A DNA stretch of 64,000 bases from NCBI RefSeq assembly GCF_028714775.1, contig NZ_JAQTLS010000007.1, positions 159,073 through 223,072 on the forward strand, given 5' to 3'. Under the pieces are notes generated by a model, which did not search any database, was not told the DNA's origin, and saw only the letters and a list, made by a program, of their open reading frames with translations. Of this stretch, positions 9,687 to 18,720 are shown piece after piece (the first letter of the stretch is position 1; each line of letters opens with the position of its first letter). The stretch is from Thiothrix sp. GTDB taxonomy: Bacteria > Pseudomonadota > Gammaproteobacteria > Thiotrichales > Thiotrichaceae. The translations under genes and the position numbers were made by a program.

Positions 9687-9787
9687 TAGACCGCGCATCG
9701 GGCACTGCCATTATCTTTCCATCAAATGCATTTATGTGAACTAAGCTCTACCTATAGGTACGCTCAGTGAAAGTAAAGGGAAAGATA

Positions 9788-10123
9788 ATGGCCAATAAAT
9801 ACAAACTGACAATCATCACCGTGCTTGTCGTAGCGTGTATTTCCTCAAACACGTTTGCAATGTCCCGCACGCTTCACCTTGAGCGGCTCAGCCTACCTTC
9901 TGACAAACAGGCCGAACTCAGGCTCCCATCAGAGCAGAATTCTTACATCGTCGCGTATAAACAGCTTGCCAAACTGTTCGGCTACAGCTTGTACCAACGG
10001 ATGCTGGAAAACGACAATTTCCTTAAAATACAGGAAATCGCATTAGGTCTTCTGGCGAATAAAGCTACAAAACGCTCTTCTCAAACTCGGCTTTCAGGAT
10101 GCTGTAATGCCGCTCAAACATGA
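9788..10123 (+). CDS. Small secreted hypothetical protein
   Basis: A 111-residue protein beginning at the ATG of 9788, which has AAAGGGAAAG just upstream; a GTG at 9767 is a weaker start. Residues ~6-25 form a signal peptide (LTIITVLVVACISSNTFA). The mature part is polar, with LRLPSEQNSYIVAYKQLAKLFGYSLY. I do not recognise a family. Its last 59 bp overlap the convergent gene ending at 10065, so the extreme C-terminus may be an accident of that overlap. Confidence 0.5.
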   Translation: MANKYKLTIITVLVVACISSNTFAMSRTLHLERLSLPSDKQAELRLPSEQNSYIVAYKQLAKLFGYSLYQRMLENDNFLKIQEIALGLLANKATKRSSQTRLSGCCNAAQT

Positions 10124-10460
10124 GTTCCAGTTCGTCGATGATATGCGCTGCCGCTTTGCCGTGGATAACGTGCGCGGTCATTAAGCTGGAGGTTTCATTC
10201 AACAGGCGATCCCTGTCGACCATCGGGTAAGTGGCAGTCAAGCGCTTGATAGCTTTGACCACACTTTCTTGTTCGGGGCGGGGAATGGCTTCCGGTTGCG
10301 GAAATTCGGTCATGGTTTCGGTCACTTCCGACGGCGAAGTCGCAAGAAATTCCGCAAAACGCAGCAAGCTTGCCTGATCTTGCGGGTTCATGGTGCGGAA
10401 TAACTTGCGTAGACGCTTTTCGTCGGCTGTGCCAGATTGTTGGGGTATACCGGGTAACAT
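10065..10460 (-). CDS. Conserved-looking hypothetical cytoplasmic protein
   Basis: A 131-residue soluble protein with a strong ribosome site (GGGAGCGAGC before ATG). It is mostly helical by composition: LRKLFRTMNPQDQASLLRFAEFLATS near the N-terminus, an acidic/proline linker, VVKAIKRLTATYPMVDRDRLLNETSSLM in the middle, and a charged C-terminal helix. The MNPQDQASLLRFAEFL segment resembles the opening of small proteins found beside regulators in gammaproteobacteria. I cannot assign a function. It lies 64 bp downstream of the LysR gene on the same strand and may be co-transcribed with it. Confidence 0.65.
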   Translation of the reverse strand: MLPGIPQQSGTADEKRLRKLFRTMNPQDQASLLRFAEFLATSPSEVTETMTEFPQPEAIPRPEQESVVKAIKRLTATYPMVDRDRLLNETSSLMTAHVIHGKAAAHIIDELELMFERHYSILKAEFEKSVL

Positions 10461-10524
10461 GCTCGCTCCCTGATTTGTTGAGGCTAGGCTAAAAAATCAG
10501 GGCGCATCTTACCACAGCACGGCA

Positions 10525-11430
10525 TCAGTCCTTGGCATGTTTTTCACAGTAGCAACGGGCAAACTCCAGCAACTCTTCCATCGCCCGGACTTTGAACTTC
10601 TGGCGCTGGCGCACAAACGAGAAGTCGCGGGACAGTGGCGGATCAAGTGGAATGGATACCAGCGATCCCAGTTTCAGCTCTTTGGTAATGCTGGCGCTGG
10701 AAACAATGGTGACACCCATGCCAGCTTCCACCGCGCCCTTGACCGCTTCTGGGCTACCCAGCTCCAGACAGGTATTCATCGCGTGCTTGTCCATCCCCAA
10801 GCTGTAGAGGTAATCAAGGATGACCTCACGTGTGCCTGAGCCTTCTTCGCGGCAAATGAAGGGGTAATCCATGATGTCTTTGAGCTTGATGCTATCGCGC
10901 TTAGCCAACTCGTGTTTAGGCGGGACAATCAATACCAGTTCATCTTGACGGCAGACTTCCACCAGCAAGTTTTTGTTGTTGACCAGACCTTCCACCACAC
11001 CCAAATCAATGATGTTATTTTCCACCATCGACACGATCCCTTCGGTATTGGAAACGCGCAAGCGCAAGCGCACATCGGGATTTTTCGAGTTAAACTCACC
11101 CAGCAAGGCTGGCAGCATGTACTCAGAAATGGTGGTGCTTGCCCCAATTGTCAGCGAGCCACTAATATCATCTGTCATTTCCCGGATGGCATTTTCCATT
11201 TCTGCGTATTGCTCAAAAATTTTCTCAGCATACTCAAAAACGATCCGGCCTGCTTCCGTTAGGGAAACACGGTTGTGGGTACGGTCAAACAAACGGGTAT
11301 CAAACTGCTCCTCCAGTTGACGGATTTGGAACGTAACTGCGGGCTGCGTCATGTGCAGCACTTCCGCCGCTTTAGTAAAACTTAACAACCTAGCGACTGC
11401 GTGAAAGACTTGTAATCTTCTGTCCGACAT
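10525..11430 (-). CDS. LysR-family transcriptional regulator (CbbR/CysB-like)
   Basis: A 301-residue LysR regulator. Residues 1-60 form the winged helix-turn-helix (LQVFHAVARLLSFTKAAEVLHMTQPAVTFQIRQLEEQF, with DTRLFDRTHNRVSLTEAG). A coiled linker and the two-lobe effector domain follow (LTIGASTTISEYMLPALLGEF..., GVTIVSSASI). The DNA-binding domain and lobe 1 look closest to the CbbR/RbcR/CysB-type branch, which often controls carbon fixation or sulfur metabolism, but no such genes are adjacent, so the target is not known. It is preceded by a 299-bp gap containing the ccoS terminator and presumably its promoter. Confidence 0.88.
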   Translation of the reverse strand: MSDRRLQVFHAVARLLSFTKAAEVLHMTQPAVTFQIRQLEEQFDTRLFDRTHNRVSLTEAGRIVFEYAEKIFEQYAEMENAIREMTDDISGSLTIGASTTISEYMLPALLGEFNSKNPDVRLRLRVSNTEGIVSMVENNIIDLGVVEGLVNNKNLLVEVCRQDELVLIVPPKHELAKRDSIKLKDIMDYPFICREEGSGTREVILDYLYSLGMDKHAMNTCLELGSPEAVKGAVEAGMGVTIVSSASITKELKLGSLVSIPLDPPLSRDFSFVRQRQKFKVRAMEELLEFARCYCEKHAKD

Positions 11431-11663
11431 ACGGCTACCTATTCTCCTTAATCAACGTCATCCAGCCCAAGGAACCCCGACAGCAAAGTATCTGATGATT
11501 TTATACGCCTGAATTTCCCTGCCGGTCATCCATTACCGGATATTCATCCCTAATCTACCGATTAAAAACACTTGCTGATCCAAATATTGTGATATTTGCG
11601 TGTTTGTTCCACATAGAATAGAACAATTCCTGAAGTATGCCTGCGTATGCCTAGAATATACTC
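11431..11663. other. AT-rich intergenic region ahead of the LysR gene
   Basis: About 230 bp between the LysR start and the ccoS terminator. No coding sequence was seen. It should contain the LysR promoter; I could not pick a convincing -35/-10 pair or a clear T-N11-A operator by eye. Confidence 0.4.
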
Positions 11664-11686
11664 AAAAAATTCGACAGAGTGTCGAA
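11664..11686 (-). terminator. Rho-independent terminator after ccoS
   Basis: Read on the minus strand, TTCGACA-ctc-TGTCGAA forms a perfect 7-bp stem followed directly by six T residues. It lies about 44 bp beyond the ccoS stop, so it ends the ccoGHIS transcript. Confidence 0.8.
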
Positions 11687-11729
11687 ATAAGGGCATTAAC
11701 TGTAGTGTTATAGTGATTGATGCGGTAAT

Positions 11730-11918
11730 TCAATCGGTTTTTTTATCATTCTTTTGCTTCTGACCGGGGATGAGTGGGTCATCATCATCCATCAAAATAC
11801 GGTGCGCAGGGCCTTCCAGATCATCGTATTGACCACTTTTTACCGTGTAAATAAAGGCAATCACCACCACCACCATGACCCCGAGCGCAATCGGGATCAA
11901 CAAGTACAAGGCTTCCAT
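11730..11918 (-). CDS. ccoS: cbb3 oxidase maturation protein CcoS
   Basis: A 62-residue single-pass membrane protein (hydrophobic residues ~5-25, [18 protein letters not shown]) followed by the diagnostic [19 protein letters not shown] segment of CcoS. It is needed for cofactor insertion into cbb3-type cytochrome c oxidase. It is the last gene of ccoGHIS, 48 bp after ccoI. Confidence 0.95.
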   Translation of the reverse strand: MEALYLLIPIALGVMVVVVIAFIYTVKSGQYDDLEGPAHRILMDDDDPLIPGQKQKNDKKTD

Positions 11919-11966
11919 AATCCATTCCCCAATGAAAAAAACAGTTTTGATTATACTGGTAAAGGA

Positions 11967-14381
11967 TCAGTTTTTCAGGCGCAATGCGTTAAGCACCACA
12001 ATCAGGGAGCTGGCGGACATGCCAATCGCTGCCATCCACGGTGAAATGATGCCGCAAGCTGCTAACGGAATAGCCAGCAGGTTGTAAAGGATAGTCCACG
12101 CAAAGTTCTGCTTAATGATGGTTTGCATCCGCCTTGAGGTCTGGACAGCAAACGGCAGTTGGTGCAGGTTCTCCGACAACAGCACCATGTCAGCGCTGGC
12201 CTGCGCCAATTGTGAGCCACTGCCCATCGCAATCGACACCTGCGCCCCAGCAAGCACTGGCGCGTCATTTACGCCATCGCCGACCATCGCCACCACCGCG
12301 CCCTGTTCCTGTAGTTTTTTCAGGTAAGCCAGTTTGCCTTCAGGTAATTGCCCGCCAAAGGCATGGGGAATCCCCAATTGCTGCGCCACCCCTTCGACCA
12401 CTGTCGGGGCATCACCGCTCAGCAAGGTCACATCAACCCCCAAGGCACGCAGTTCCTGCACCACGCTGGCAGCTTCCTCGCGCAAGCGGTCAGCCAATGA
12501 AATCAGCGCCAACCAACCGTCTTCTGAGCCAAGGAAAATTTCGGAACGTTCGGTATTGCGCGTGGTTTCCGGCAGGTTTACGCCGGTCAGCTCGCGCACA
12601 AAACTTTCCGTACCGATGCGGTAACGTTTCTGCTGGTAAATGCCTTTCACCCCGCGCCCCGACTCGGAAGTCAGGTTAGTAAACACGGCGGGGCTGTCGC
12701 TCAGGCGTATGATCGCATGGGCGACCGGATGTTCTGAGGCGGTTTCCAAGCCTGCGGCTACATGCTTGCAGAAGCTCGTGGTGGCATTACCCAAGACTTG
12801 GAAGCCAACGACTTCGAGTTGTCCGTGGGACAGCGTGCCAGTTTTGTCGAAAATGATGTGGTTAATACGAGCCAGTGTTTCCAGCGCGTGTCCGCGTGTG
12901 GTCAGCACGCCCTTAGAAGTCAGCAGCCCTGTAGCAGCAGTCAAGGCTGCCGGAGTTGCCAGCGAGAAAGCACAGGGGCAAGTCACTACCAAGACCGACA
13001 AAGCGATCCAGAATGCCTGTGAAGGCTCGTGCTGATACCACCAGAAGAATACACCCGCCGCAATCACTAAGATGATCGGCACAAAGCGCGAAGCCACTTT
13101 TTCTGCCATCCGTGCCAGTTCTGGCTTTTCCGACTGGGCGCGTTCCAGCAAGCGGATGATGGAAGCCAGCACGGTGTTATCGCCGACTTTTTCCACGCGC
13201 ATGGTTAGCGGGCTTTCGATATTGACCGTACCACCGACCAGCGCATCGCCCACGTGTTTCTGGCAGGGCAAACTTTCGCCTGTTAACAGTGATTCATTGG
13301 TACTGCTCGCGCCGTCAATGACCATACCATCGGCGGGCACGACTTCACCCGGCCTAATCAGCACATGATCTCCGGCTTCAAGCTGGCTGACCGGAATCAC
13401 TTCCTGTTCGCCATCACGCACACGGGTGGCGGTGGCAGGCATTAGCCGGACGAGTTCTTCTGCCACCTGCCCTGCTTTGTGCCGCGCTGCCATTTCCAAA
13501 TAGCGCCCACTCAACAGCAGGAAGGTAAACATGCTGACCGAATCAAAATAGACTTCCCCGCCGCCGGTCACGGTTGCCCAGACACTGGCGCTAAAGGCAA
13601 TCCCAATCGCCAGCGATACCGGCACATCCATACCAAAACGCCTGCGCCGCAAATCACGCCAAGCGGAGGTAAAAAAGACTTGAGAGGAATAAAAGACCAC
13701 CGGGGTAGTCATGATCAGGCTGATCCAACGCAGGAAATCCCGCATCCCGGTATCCATGTCGGAAACCGCGCCGATGTACATCGCCACCGCGATCATCATC
13801 ACCTGCATCATGCCCAAGCCTGCGACCGCAATCCGGCGCAAAGCCACGGACTTTTCCTTTTTTTGCAGGGATTCTAAACGGCCCGGATCAAACGGGTGGG
13901 CATGGTAGCCGATCTCAGAAATAGCTTTCAGCACATCACTTAAGTGGATGATGCTGTTGTCCCATTTCAAGGTGGCTCGGTGGGTGGAATAGTTGATGCG
14001 GAATTCAAGGATACCCGCCAACTGCTTGACATGGTTTTCGTTCAACCACACACAAGCAGCGCACACAATCCCCTCCAGAATCAATGAGGCTTCGCGGATA
14101 TTGCCCGTGCCATCGGTTGCACGCACAAACGAGCGCTGCAATTCCGGTGCATCGTAGACCTGCAATTGGCGCAAGGCTTCGGGAACCAAGTCTTCCGGCT
14201 TGCTGCTGATTTCGGTACGGAAACGGTAATAATCTGTCAGGTTATTTTCGACAATGGCCTGTGCGACGGCATTGCAGCCGGTGCAGCACATTTCCCGCTC
14301 GACACCATCAATGGCAACCGGGTAATGCGCACCCACCGGAATCGGTTGCCCGCAGTGAAAACAATCAGACGCGCCGCTCAT
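11967..14381 (-). CDS. ccoI: Copper-translocating P-type ATPase CcoI/FixI
   Basis: An 804-residue P1B ATPase that delivers copper for cbb3 oxidase assembly. It has an N-terminal Cys cluster (CFHC at 7-10, CCTGC at 32-36), a heavy-metal-associated domain with CAAC at 107-110, and membrane helices. The CPC ion-binding motif lies in VTCPCAFSLATPAAL, followed by DKTGTLSHG (phosphorylated Asp), the TGES actuator loop and GDGVNDAPVL. The double N-terminal metal site is typical of FixI/CcoI. Its ATG overlaps the stop of the ccoH-like gene (14378-14381), indicating coupling within ccoGHIS. Confidence 0.95.
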   Translation of the reverse strand: MSGASDCFHCGQPIPVGAHYPVAIDGVEREMCCTGCNAVAQAIVENNLTDYYRFRTEISSKPEDLVPEALRQLQVYDAPELQRSFVRATDGTGNIREASLILEGIVCAACVWLNENHVKQLAGILEFRINYSTHRATLKWDNSIIHLSDVLKAISEIGYHAHPFDPGRLESLQKKEKSVALRRIAVAGLGMMQVMMIAVAMYIGAVSDMDTGMRDFLRWISLIMTTPVVFYSSQVFFTSAWRDLRRRRFGMDVPVSLAIGIAFSASVWATVTGGGEVYFDSVSMFTFLLLSGRYLEMAARHKAGQVAEELVRLMPATATRVRDGEQEVIPVSQLEAGDHVLIRPGEVVPADGMVIDGASSTNESLLTGESLPCQKHVGDALVGGTVNIESPLTMRVEKVGDNTVLASIIRLLERAQSEKPELARMAEKVASRFVPIILVIAAGVFFWWYQHEPSQAFWIALSVLVVTCPCAFSLATPAALTAATGLLTSKGVLTTRGHALETLARINHIIFDKTGTLSHGQLEVVGFQVLGNATTSFCKHVAAGLETASEHPVAHAIIRLSDSPAVFTNLTSESGRGVKGIYQQKRYRIGTESFVRELTGVNLPETTRNTERSEIFLGSEDGWLALISLADRLREEAASVVQELRALGVDVTLLSGDAPTVVEGVAQQLGIPHAFGGQLPEGKLAYLKKLQEQGAVVAMVGDGVNDAPVLAGAQVSIAMGSGSQLAQASADMVLLSENLHQLPFAVQTSRRMQTIIKQNFAWTILYNLLAIPLAACGIISPWMAAIGMSASSLIVVLNALRLKN

Positions 14382-15199
14382 TGCCCTGCCTCAATCCACG
14401 TTTCACCTTTGACTTCGTGGACTTCCTCACCCCGGTTGACCACGATAACCATTGCCCACGCGCCCGGCGCTGGCAGGCTAATCGGTAAACCGTAATAACC
14501 GGGGGCTATTTCCAGCAGGTCAAATTGCTGATCCAAACTCTTGTTGGAAGGGCGCAAGAACGATAGCCGCGCTGCCCCCCCCGTTACTGCTTGCCCATCC
14601 TTATCCAATACATGGATACGGAACAGTGCGGATTTACCCATACGCGGCTTTTCTTGCCAGCCTTCGCTGACCTTCCAACCGCGTTCGGTTTGCGTTTTTA
14701 GCTGCGAAAGGTAGTTGTTGTACTGGTCGTACTTCTTTTGGAAATCGTTGGAAACCGTGCCCGGAAACGCCGAAGTCACATTGGTAGCATCTGGACGCTT
14801 CGGTACTGGCAGGAATTGACGGATAAGGTCAGCACTCGCGCCGCTGTTAGCCAAGCTGATAATGGTCGAATCCACGACCACCAAGATCATGAAAAAGCCA
14901 ATCAGCACACCATGAACCCAGTGAAACCCGCTTTTGCCGCCCGTTTCGCCATCACGACCACTCACAATGATACCCAGCACCACCGCCGTCATGGTAAAAA
15001 ACGCGAAATGGATAGCAAATACATCCAACCCTGCCCAATGCGTTGCCGCCAGCGGGATATAGATAAGCTCCACGATCAGGATAGTCAGCAAAGCTGCCAG
15101 TTTGCCTGACTGGCGCAGTCCTTTGAAAAAAACGAAAAACAGGGTGAACGACGTAAGTACGCCCACCCCGAGTGTCAGCAATAAGCTCTGATTTTCCAT
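14378..15199 (-). CDS. ccoH: FixH/CcoH-family cbb3 oxidase assembly protein, long form
   Basis: A 273-residue protein in the ccoH position between ccoG and ccoI. The N-terminal ~125 residues hold several membrane segments (three hydrophobic stretches before ~80 and one around GVLIGFFMILVVVDSTII). The C-terminal ~150 residues form the FixH domain, with KYDQYNNYLSQLK, GWKVSEGWQ and the beta-rich YYGLPISLPAPGAWAMVIVV. Typical CcoH is about 150-180 residues with one membrane segment, so the extra N-terminal membrane block is notable. FixH proteins stabilise and assemble cbb3 oxidase. Confidence 0.85.
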   Translation of the reverse strand: MENQSLLLTLGVGVLTSFTLFFVFFKGLRQSGKLAALLTILIVELIYIPLAATHWAGLDVFAIHFAFFTMTAVVLGIIVSGRDGETGGKSGFHWVHGVLIGFFMILVVVDSTIISLANSGASADLIRQFLPVPKRPDATNVTSAFPGTVSNDFQKKYDQYNNYLSQLKTQTERGWKVSEGWQEKPRMGKSALFRIHVLDKDGQAVTGGAARLSFLRPSNKSLDQQFDLLEIAPGYYGLPISLPAPGAWAMVIVVNRGEEVHEVKGETWIEAGQ

Positions 15200-15206
15200 T
15201 CATCCA

Positions 15207-16613
15207 TCACGGTAAAATAAAGTGCGAAGGGATGATGACCGCTTCTTTGACCTTGCCCTCCAGTGGCGTTAACTTGAACTGGAATTCACGGTTTTTCTGC
15301 GTGTCACCGGGCTGCACAGTATAACGGACTTTTGCGAGAATGCGTATGCTCGAATCCGGCTTCAAACTGATGTCACTGAACTGCCCCAAATCCATTTCAG
15401 CACTTGGCAGATTTTCCAGCTCCAGCTTGTAACGGGCAGCTTCCATGGTCTTGTTATTGATCTTAACTTCGTAGCTGTTTTGGATACGCCCATCAGACAT
15501 CTGTACAAACAGCGGGCTGCGGATTTGGATAGCATTCACTTCCAGCAACTTGCTGCTACCGATACTCCAGACCAGATACATACTGGCCAACAAGGTAGCA
15601 ACACCATAGCCCACGGTACGCAATTTCAGCACTTTGGTTTTCTTACCTTGCAGCCCATGATCAGAGGTATAGCGGATAAGGCCACGTTCCCAGCCTTGCT
15701 TGTCCATAATGCCATCGCAAGCGTCAATGCACAGGGCGCAATGGATGCAACCAATTTGCAACCCTTTACGGATGTCGACACCTGTCGGGCAAACTTGCAC
15801 ACACAGGCCGCAATCAATGCAATCGCCATGCCCTGCTTGCTGGCGGGCTGCTTGGTCACGCATGTCTTTGATCGGTTTGGTACGCCCAGCCGTGCCTTCA
15901 CCACGATTTTTGTCATAAGAAATGATGACGGTATCTTCGTCAAACATGACGCTTTGGAAGCGTGAGTAAGGGCACATGTGCAAGCACACGTATTCTTTCG
16001 CCCAACCTGCGGTCAGGTAGGTGGTCATCATCAAAATGAAGGATGCACCGTACATGGCAGTCGGCGCATTGCCAGTGAAAAACTGTTTGGTCAGTTCAAA
16101 CGCATCGCCCCAGTAGAGGGAGAAACTGATACCTGTCCACAGTGCCAACGCCAACCACAGCAGGTGTGTTGAACCTTTCTTAAGAATTTTCTCGGCATTC
16201 CACGCTTGTTTATCCAAACGCAGACGCGCCACCCGGTCGCCTTGAACAAATTTTTCAAGCAAGCGGAAAGCATCTGTCCACAAGGTTTGGAAGCAGAAAT
16301 AGCCGCAGAACACCCGTCCCAACAAGGTCGTGACAAAGAACAGTAAAACTGCTGCCAAGAACAGCAAGGCTGTCAGCCAGAAAATGTCCTGTGCGTGCAT
16401 TACAATGTTAAAGATGTAATAACGCCGCCCCGGAATATCAAACAGGATTGCTTGGTCAGGCCCTACAACCCTTTCCCAACGCAGCCACGGCAGCAGGAAA
16501 AACACTGAATAGGCAAGTACCAGAATGCCCGTTTTGAGGTTACGGAAACGCCCCTCAACCGAACGCGGCTGTAGGCTGCTTTTAGGTTCAACAACTTCGT
16601 CAATGTTCATCAT
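15207..16613 (-). CDS. ccoG: Cytochrome c oxidase accessory protein CcoG
   Basis: A 468-residue membrane iron-sulfur protein, thought to reduce copper for cbb3 oxidase assembly. Membrane segments lie in the N-terminal half. Two 4Fe-4S motifs, CIDCGLCVQVCP and CIHCALCIDAC, are at about residues 258-295, and a C-terminal periplasmic Ig-like FixG domain follows (~350-468). The start is a tandem ATGATG at 16613. It is separated from ccoP by a strong terminator, so ccoGHIS probably has its own promoter in the short gap 16614-16696. Confidence 0.95.
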   Translation of the reverse strand: MMNIDEVVEPKSSLQPRSVEGRFRNLKTGILVLAYSVFFLLPWLRWERVVGPDQAILFDIPGRRYYIFNIVMHAQDIFWLTALLFLAAVLLFFVTTLLGRVFCGYFCFQTLWTDAFRLLEKFVQGDRVARLRLDKQAWNAEKILKKGSTHLLWLALALWTGISFSLYWGDAFELTKQFFTGNAPTAMYGASFILMMTTYLTAGWAKEYVCLHMCPYSRFQSVMFDEDTVIISYDKNRGEGTAGRTKPIKDMRDQAARQQAGHGDCIDCGLCVQVCPTGVDIRKGLQIGCIHCALCIDACDGIMDKQGWERGLIRYTSDHGLQGKKTKVLKLRTVGYGVATLLASMYLVWSIGSSKLLEVNAIQIRSPLFVQMSDGRIQNSYEVKINNKTMEAARYKLELENLPSAEMDLGQFSDISLKPDSSIRILAKVRYTVQPGDTQKNREFQFKLTPLEGKVKEAVIIPSHFILP

Positions 16614-16696
16614 TTGCTATATCCAATCGTTCTACTGGGAATGCGCATCATACGTTAGTTATGCCCTATTGCCTTGCGTATGCTCAAAATAACGCA

Positions 16697-16723
16697 AAAA
16701 GGCCGGAACATGTCCGGCCTTTT
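16697..16723 (-). terminator. Rho-independent terminator after ccoNOQP
   Basis: AAAAGGCCGGA and TCCGGCCTTTT form a GC-rich 7-bp core stem extended by A/T pairs, with a 5-base loop, 19 bp past the ccoP stop. The A and T tracts on both sides make it potentially bidirectional. Confidence 0.9.
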
Positions 16724-16741
16724 GCTGTGCTTGCTAACTAC

Positions 16742-17680
16742 TTATTGGGCAGTTGCGCCAGCAGACATTTGCTTCAGGTAAGCAACCAAAACCTTAACTT
16801 CGGTATCATCCAAACGTGCAGCCCAAGCAGGCATCTGACGTTGTACACCTTTCTGGACAACAGCTTTCACTGCTGCCAATTTAGCTTCAGGCGTTTCAGC
16901 CCCAGCCACGTTGGCGATAGTCCATACCTTGTCAGTCAGGTTAGCAGAACCTTGGGCGTGCATACCTTTACCTTCTTTGGTGTGGCAGTAGTAGCAACCA
17001 GCGCCTTCACCTTCAAAGATTTTTTGGCCTTCAGCCGCTGCGGCTTTATCCGCAGGTTCACCCGCCAAGCTCAGCACGTAGTTGGCAACTTGCGTTACCT
17101 GTGCATCGTCCAGCACGTTGCTGAAACCAGGCATGTAGCCTAAACGACCGTTACGGATAGTGGTTTCAATCGTCTTGGTATCACCACCCCACAACCAGTC
17201 ATCATCGACCAAGTTCGGGTACTGACCAACCACGCCTTGCGCACCGGACTGATGGCAAGCTGCACAGTTGTCACCGAACATACCAACGCCGTAAGAACGG
17301 ACAAAAGCAGACATATCAGGGTCTTGTGCGATTTGCTCATAAGAAGCAGCGCCAACCTTACCCAAGTATTCTTTCTGCTTAACCGCCTCTGCACCATTTT
17401 GCATGTCGTGAGCCAGCAGCGCACGCATGTTCCAGTGGGTAGATTTCTCTTCGCCCGCATCGGTCTTATAGGTAATGTTGTTACCAACACCTTTCAGGAA
17501 AGTATTCCCGACAGGCCAAGAAGGATACATTACCCAATAAACGATTGCGAAGATGATCGTGCCGTAGAATGTCCACAACCACCAGCGCGGCAACGGGTTG
17601 TTAAACTCTTGCAGCGTTTCATCCCATACGTGGCCGGTGGTTTCCGCGCCAGTTAAGGGGTCTTTTACAGGATTAGCCAT
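16742..17680 (-). CDS. ccoP: cbb3-type cytochrome c oxidase subunit III
   Basis: Di-haem membrane-anchored cytochrome c that passes electrons to CcoN. The 312-residue protein has an N-terminal cytoplasmic stretch (GHVWDETLQEFNNPLPRWW, a hallmark of CcoP), one membrane helix (~35-55), and two c-type haem sites, CAACH (~138-142) and CYYCH (~229-233), with downstream Met ligands. It is the last gene of ccoNOQP, 2 bp after ccoQ. Confidence 0.97.
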   Translation of the reverse strand: MANPVKDPLTGAETTGHVWDETLQEFNNPLPRWWLWTFYGTIIFAIVYWVMYPSWPVGNTFLKGVGNNITYKTDAGEEKSTHWNMRALLAHDMQNGAEAVKQKEYLGKVGAASYEQIAQDPDMSAFVRSYGVGMFGDNCAACHQSGAQGVVGQYPNLVDDDWLWGGDTKTIETTIRNGRLGYMPGFSNVLDDAQVTQVANYVLSLAGEPADKAAAAEGQKIFEGEGAGCYYCHTKEGKGMHAQGSANLTDKVWTIANVAGAETPEAKLAAVKAVVQKGVQRQMPAWAARLDDTEVKVLVAYLKQMSAGATAQ

Positions 17681-17682
17681 AA

Positions 17683-17907
17683 CTATTTTTCACCTTTAGC
17701 CTGGGAAGCTTCTGCGGCCTTGACCTTACGGTCGGCATCGTCTTCGTCCATCAGCGGCATGTAGCGGTAGGACTCAAGCCTCTCGCTACGTTTGCGGCTG
17801 GAATAGACGTAAAGCACGATACCGATGAAGGTCGTAAAGAAGATCAGCAATGCAACAGTTTTACTGTTACCCAGATCCATGATCCATGTCCAGAAATCTG
17901 TCAACAC
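17683..17907 (-). CDS. ccoQ: cbb3-type cytochrome oxidase subunit CcoQ
   Basis: A 74-residue single-span membrane protein (hydrophobic ~16-35) with a basic tail and the YRYMPLMDEDD segment common in CcoQ. It stabilises the core complex and its association with CcoP. It lies between ccoO and ccoP. Confidence 0.93.
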   Translation of the reverse strand: MLTDFWTWIMDLGNSKTVALLIFFTTFIGIVLYVYSSRKRSERLESYRYMPLMDEDDADRKVKAAEASQAKGEK

Positions 17908-17945
17908 CTACTTAATCTCCTCGGCTGCAAAACTTCATCCAAAAA

Positions 17946-18704
17946 TTAACGGAACTGGATGAAGTGGTCTTCATCGAACTTGCTGAAATCAACCATCGTG
18001 CCCAGCACTTGCAGGTAAGCAACCAGCGCATCCATCTCGCTTACGCCAGATGCATTGCCGTCATAGTTACCAGCCTGTGCTTGAGCCAACAGTGTGTTTT
18101 CCGCAGTGTTGATGTCGAGCGTCTTCGCGGTTTCTTCACCAAACCTTTTGACGTTGGCATCGTACTCAACCTTGGTCTGTGAGTAAGGGACACCCACACG
18201 CTTCAAGGCAATCATACGGTCTTGGACATCAGAGTAATCCAGCTTGGTTTCTTTCAACCACGGATAGTTTGGCATGATGGATTCCGGTACAACGGAACGC
18301 GGTGCGGTCAAATGCGCCACTTGCCATTCGTTGGAATACTTGCCGCCAACACGTGCGAGGTCAGGCCCAGTACGCTTGGAACCCCATTGGAATGGGTGGT
18401 CGTACTTGGATTCAGCCGCCAGTGAATAGTGACCATAACGCAGGTCTTCATCACGGAACGGACGGATCATCTGTGAATGGCAGGTATAGCAGCCTTCACG
18501 GATGTAAATGTCACGACCGCGCTGTTCCAACGGTGAATAGGGATGGATAACATCCAGACCTGTTGCCGGGTCTTTCACGTCTTCCACCGTTCCATTGAGG
18601 TAATGCAACGGGACGATTTCAACCAAACCACCGATACTGATCGCGACCATCGTCAAAACGATCAACATCGCGGAGTTGGTTTCAATACTTTCGTGTTTAA
18701 ACAT
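17946..18704 (-). CDS. ccoO: cbb3-type cytochrome c oxidase subunit II
   Basis: Mono-haem cytochrome c subunit of the cbb3 oxidase. The 252-residue protein has one N-terminal membrane helix (~12-32), then GRDIYIREGCYTCHSQMIRPFRDED with the CYTCH haem site, the RTGPDLARVGGKYSNEWQ segment, and SIMPNYPWL carrying the axial Met. It follows ccoN by 16 bp. Confidence 0.97.
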   Translation of the reverse strand: MFKHESIETNSAMLIVLTMVAISIGGLVEIVPLHYLNGTVEDVKDPATGLDVIHPYSPLEQRGRDIYIREGCYTCHSQMIRPFRDEDLRYGHYSLAAESKYDHPFQWGSKRTGPDLARVGGKYSNEWQVAHLTAPRSVVPESIMPNYPWLKETKLDYSDVQDRMIALKRVGVPYSQTKVEYDANVKRFGEETAKTLDINTAENTLLAQAQAGNYDGNASGVSEMDALVAYLQVLGTMVDFSKFDEDHFIQFR

Positions 18705-18720
18705 GTGTCACTCTCCCTAC

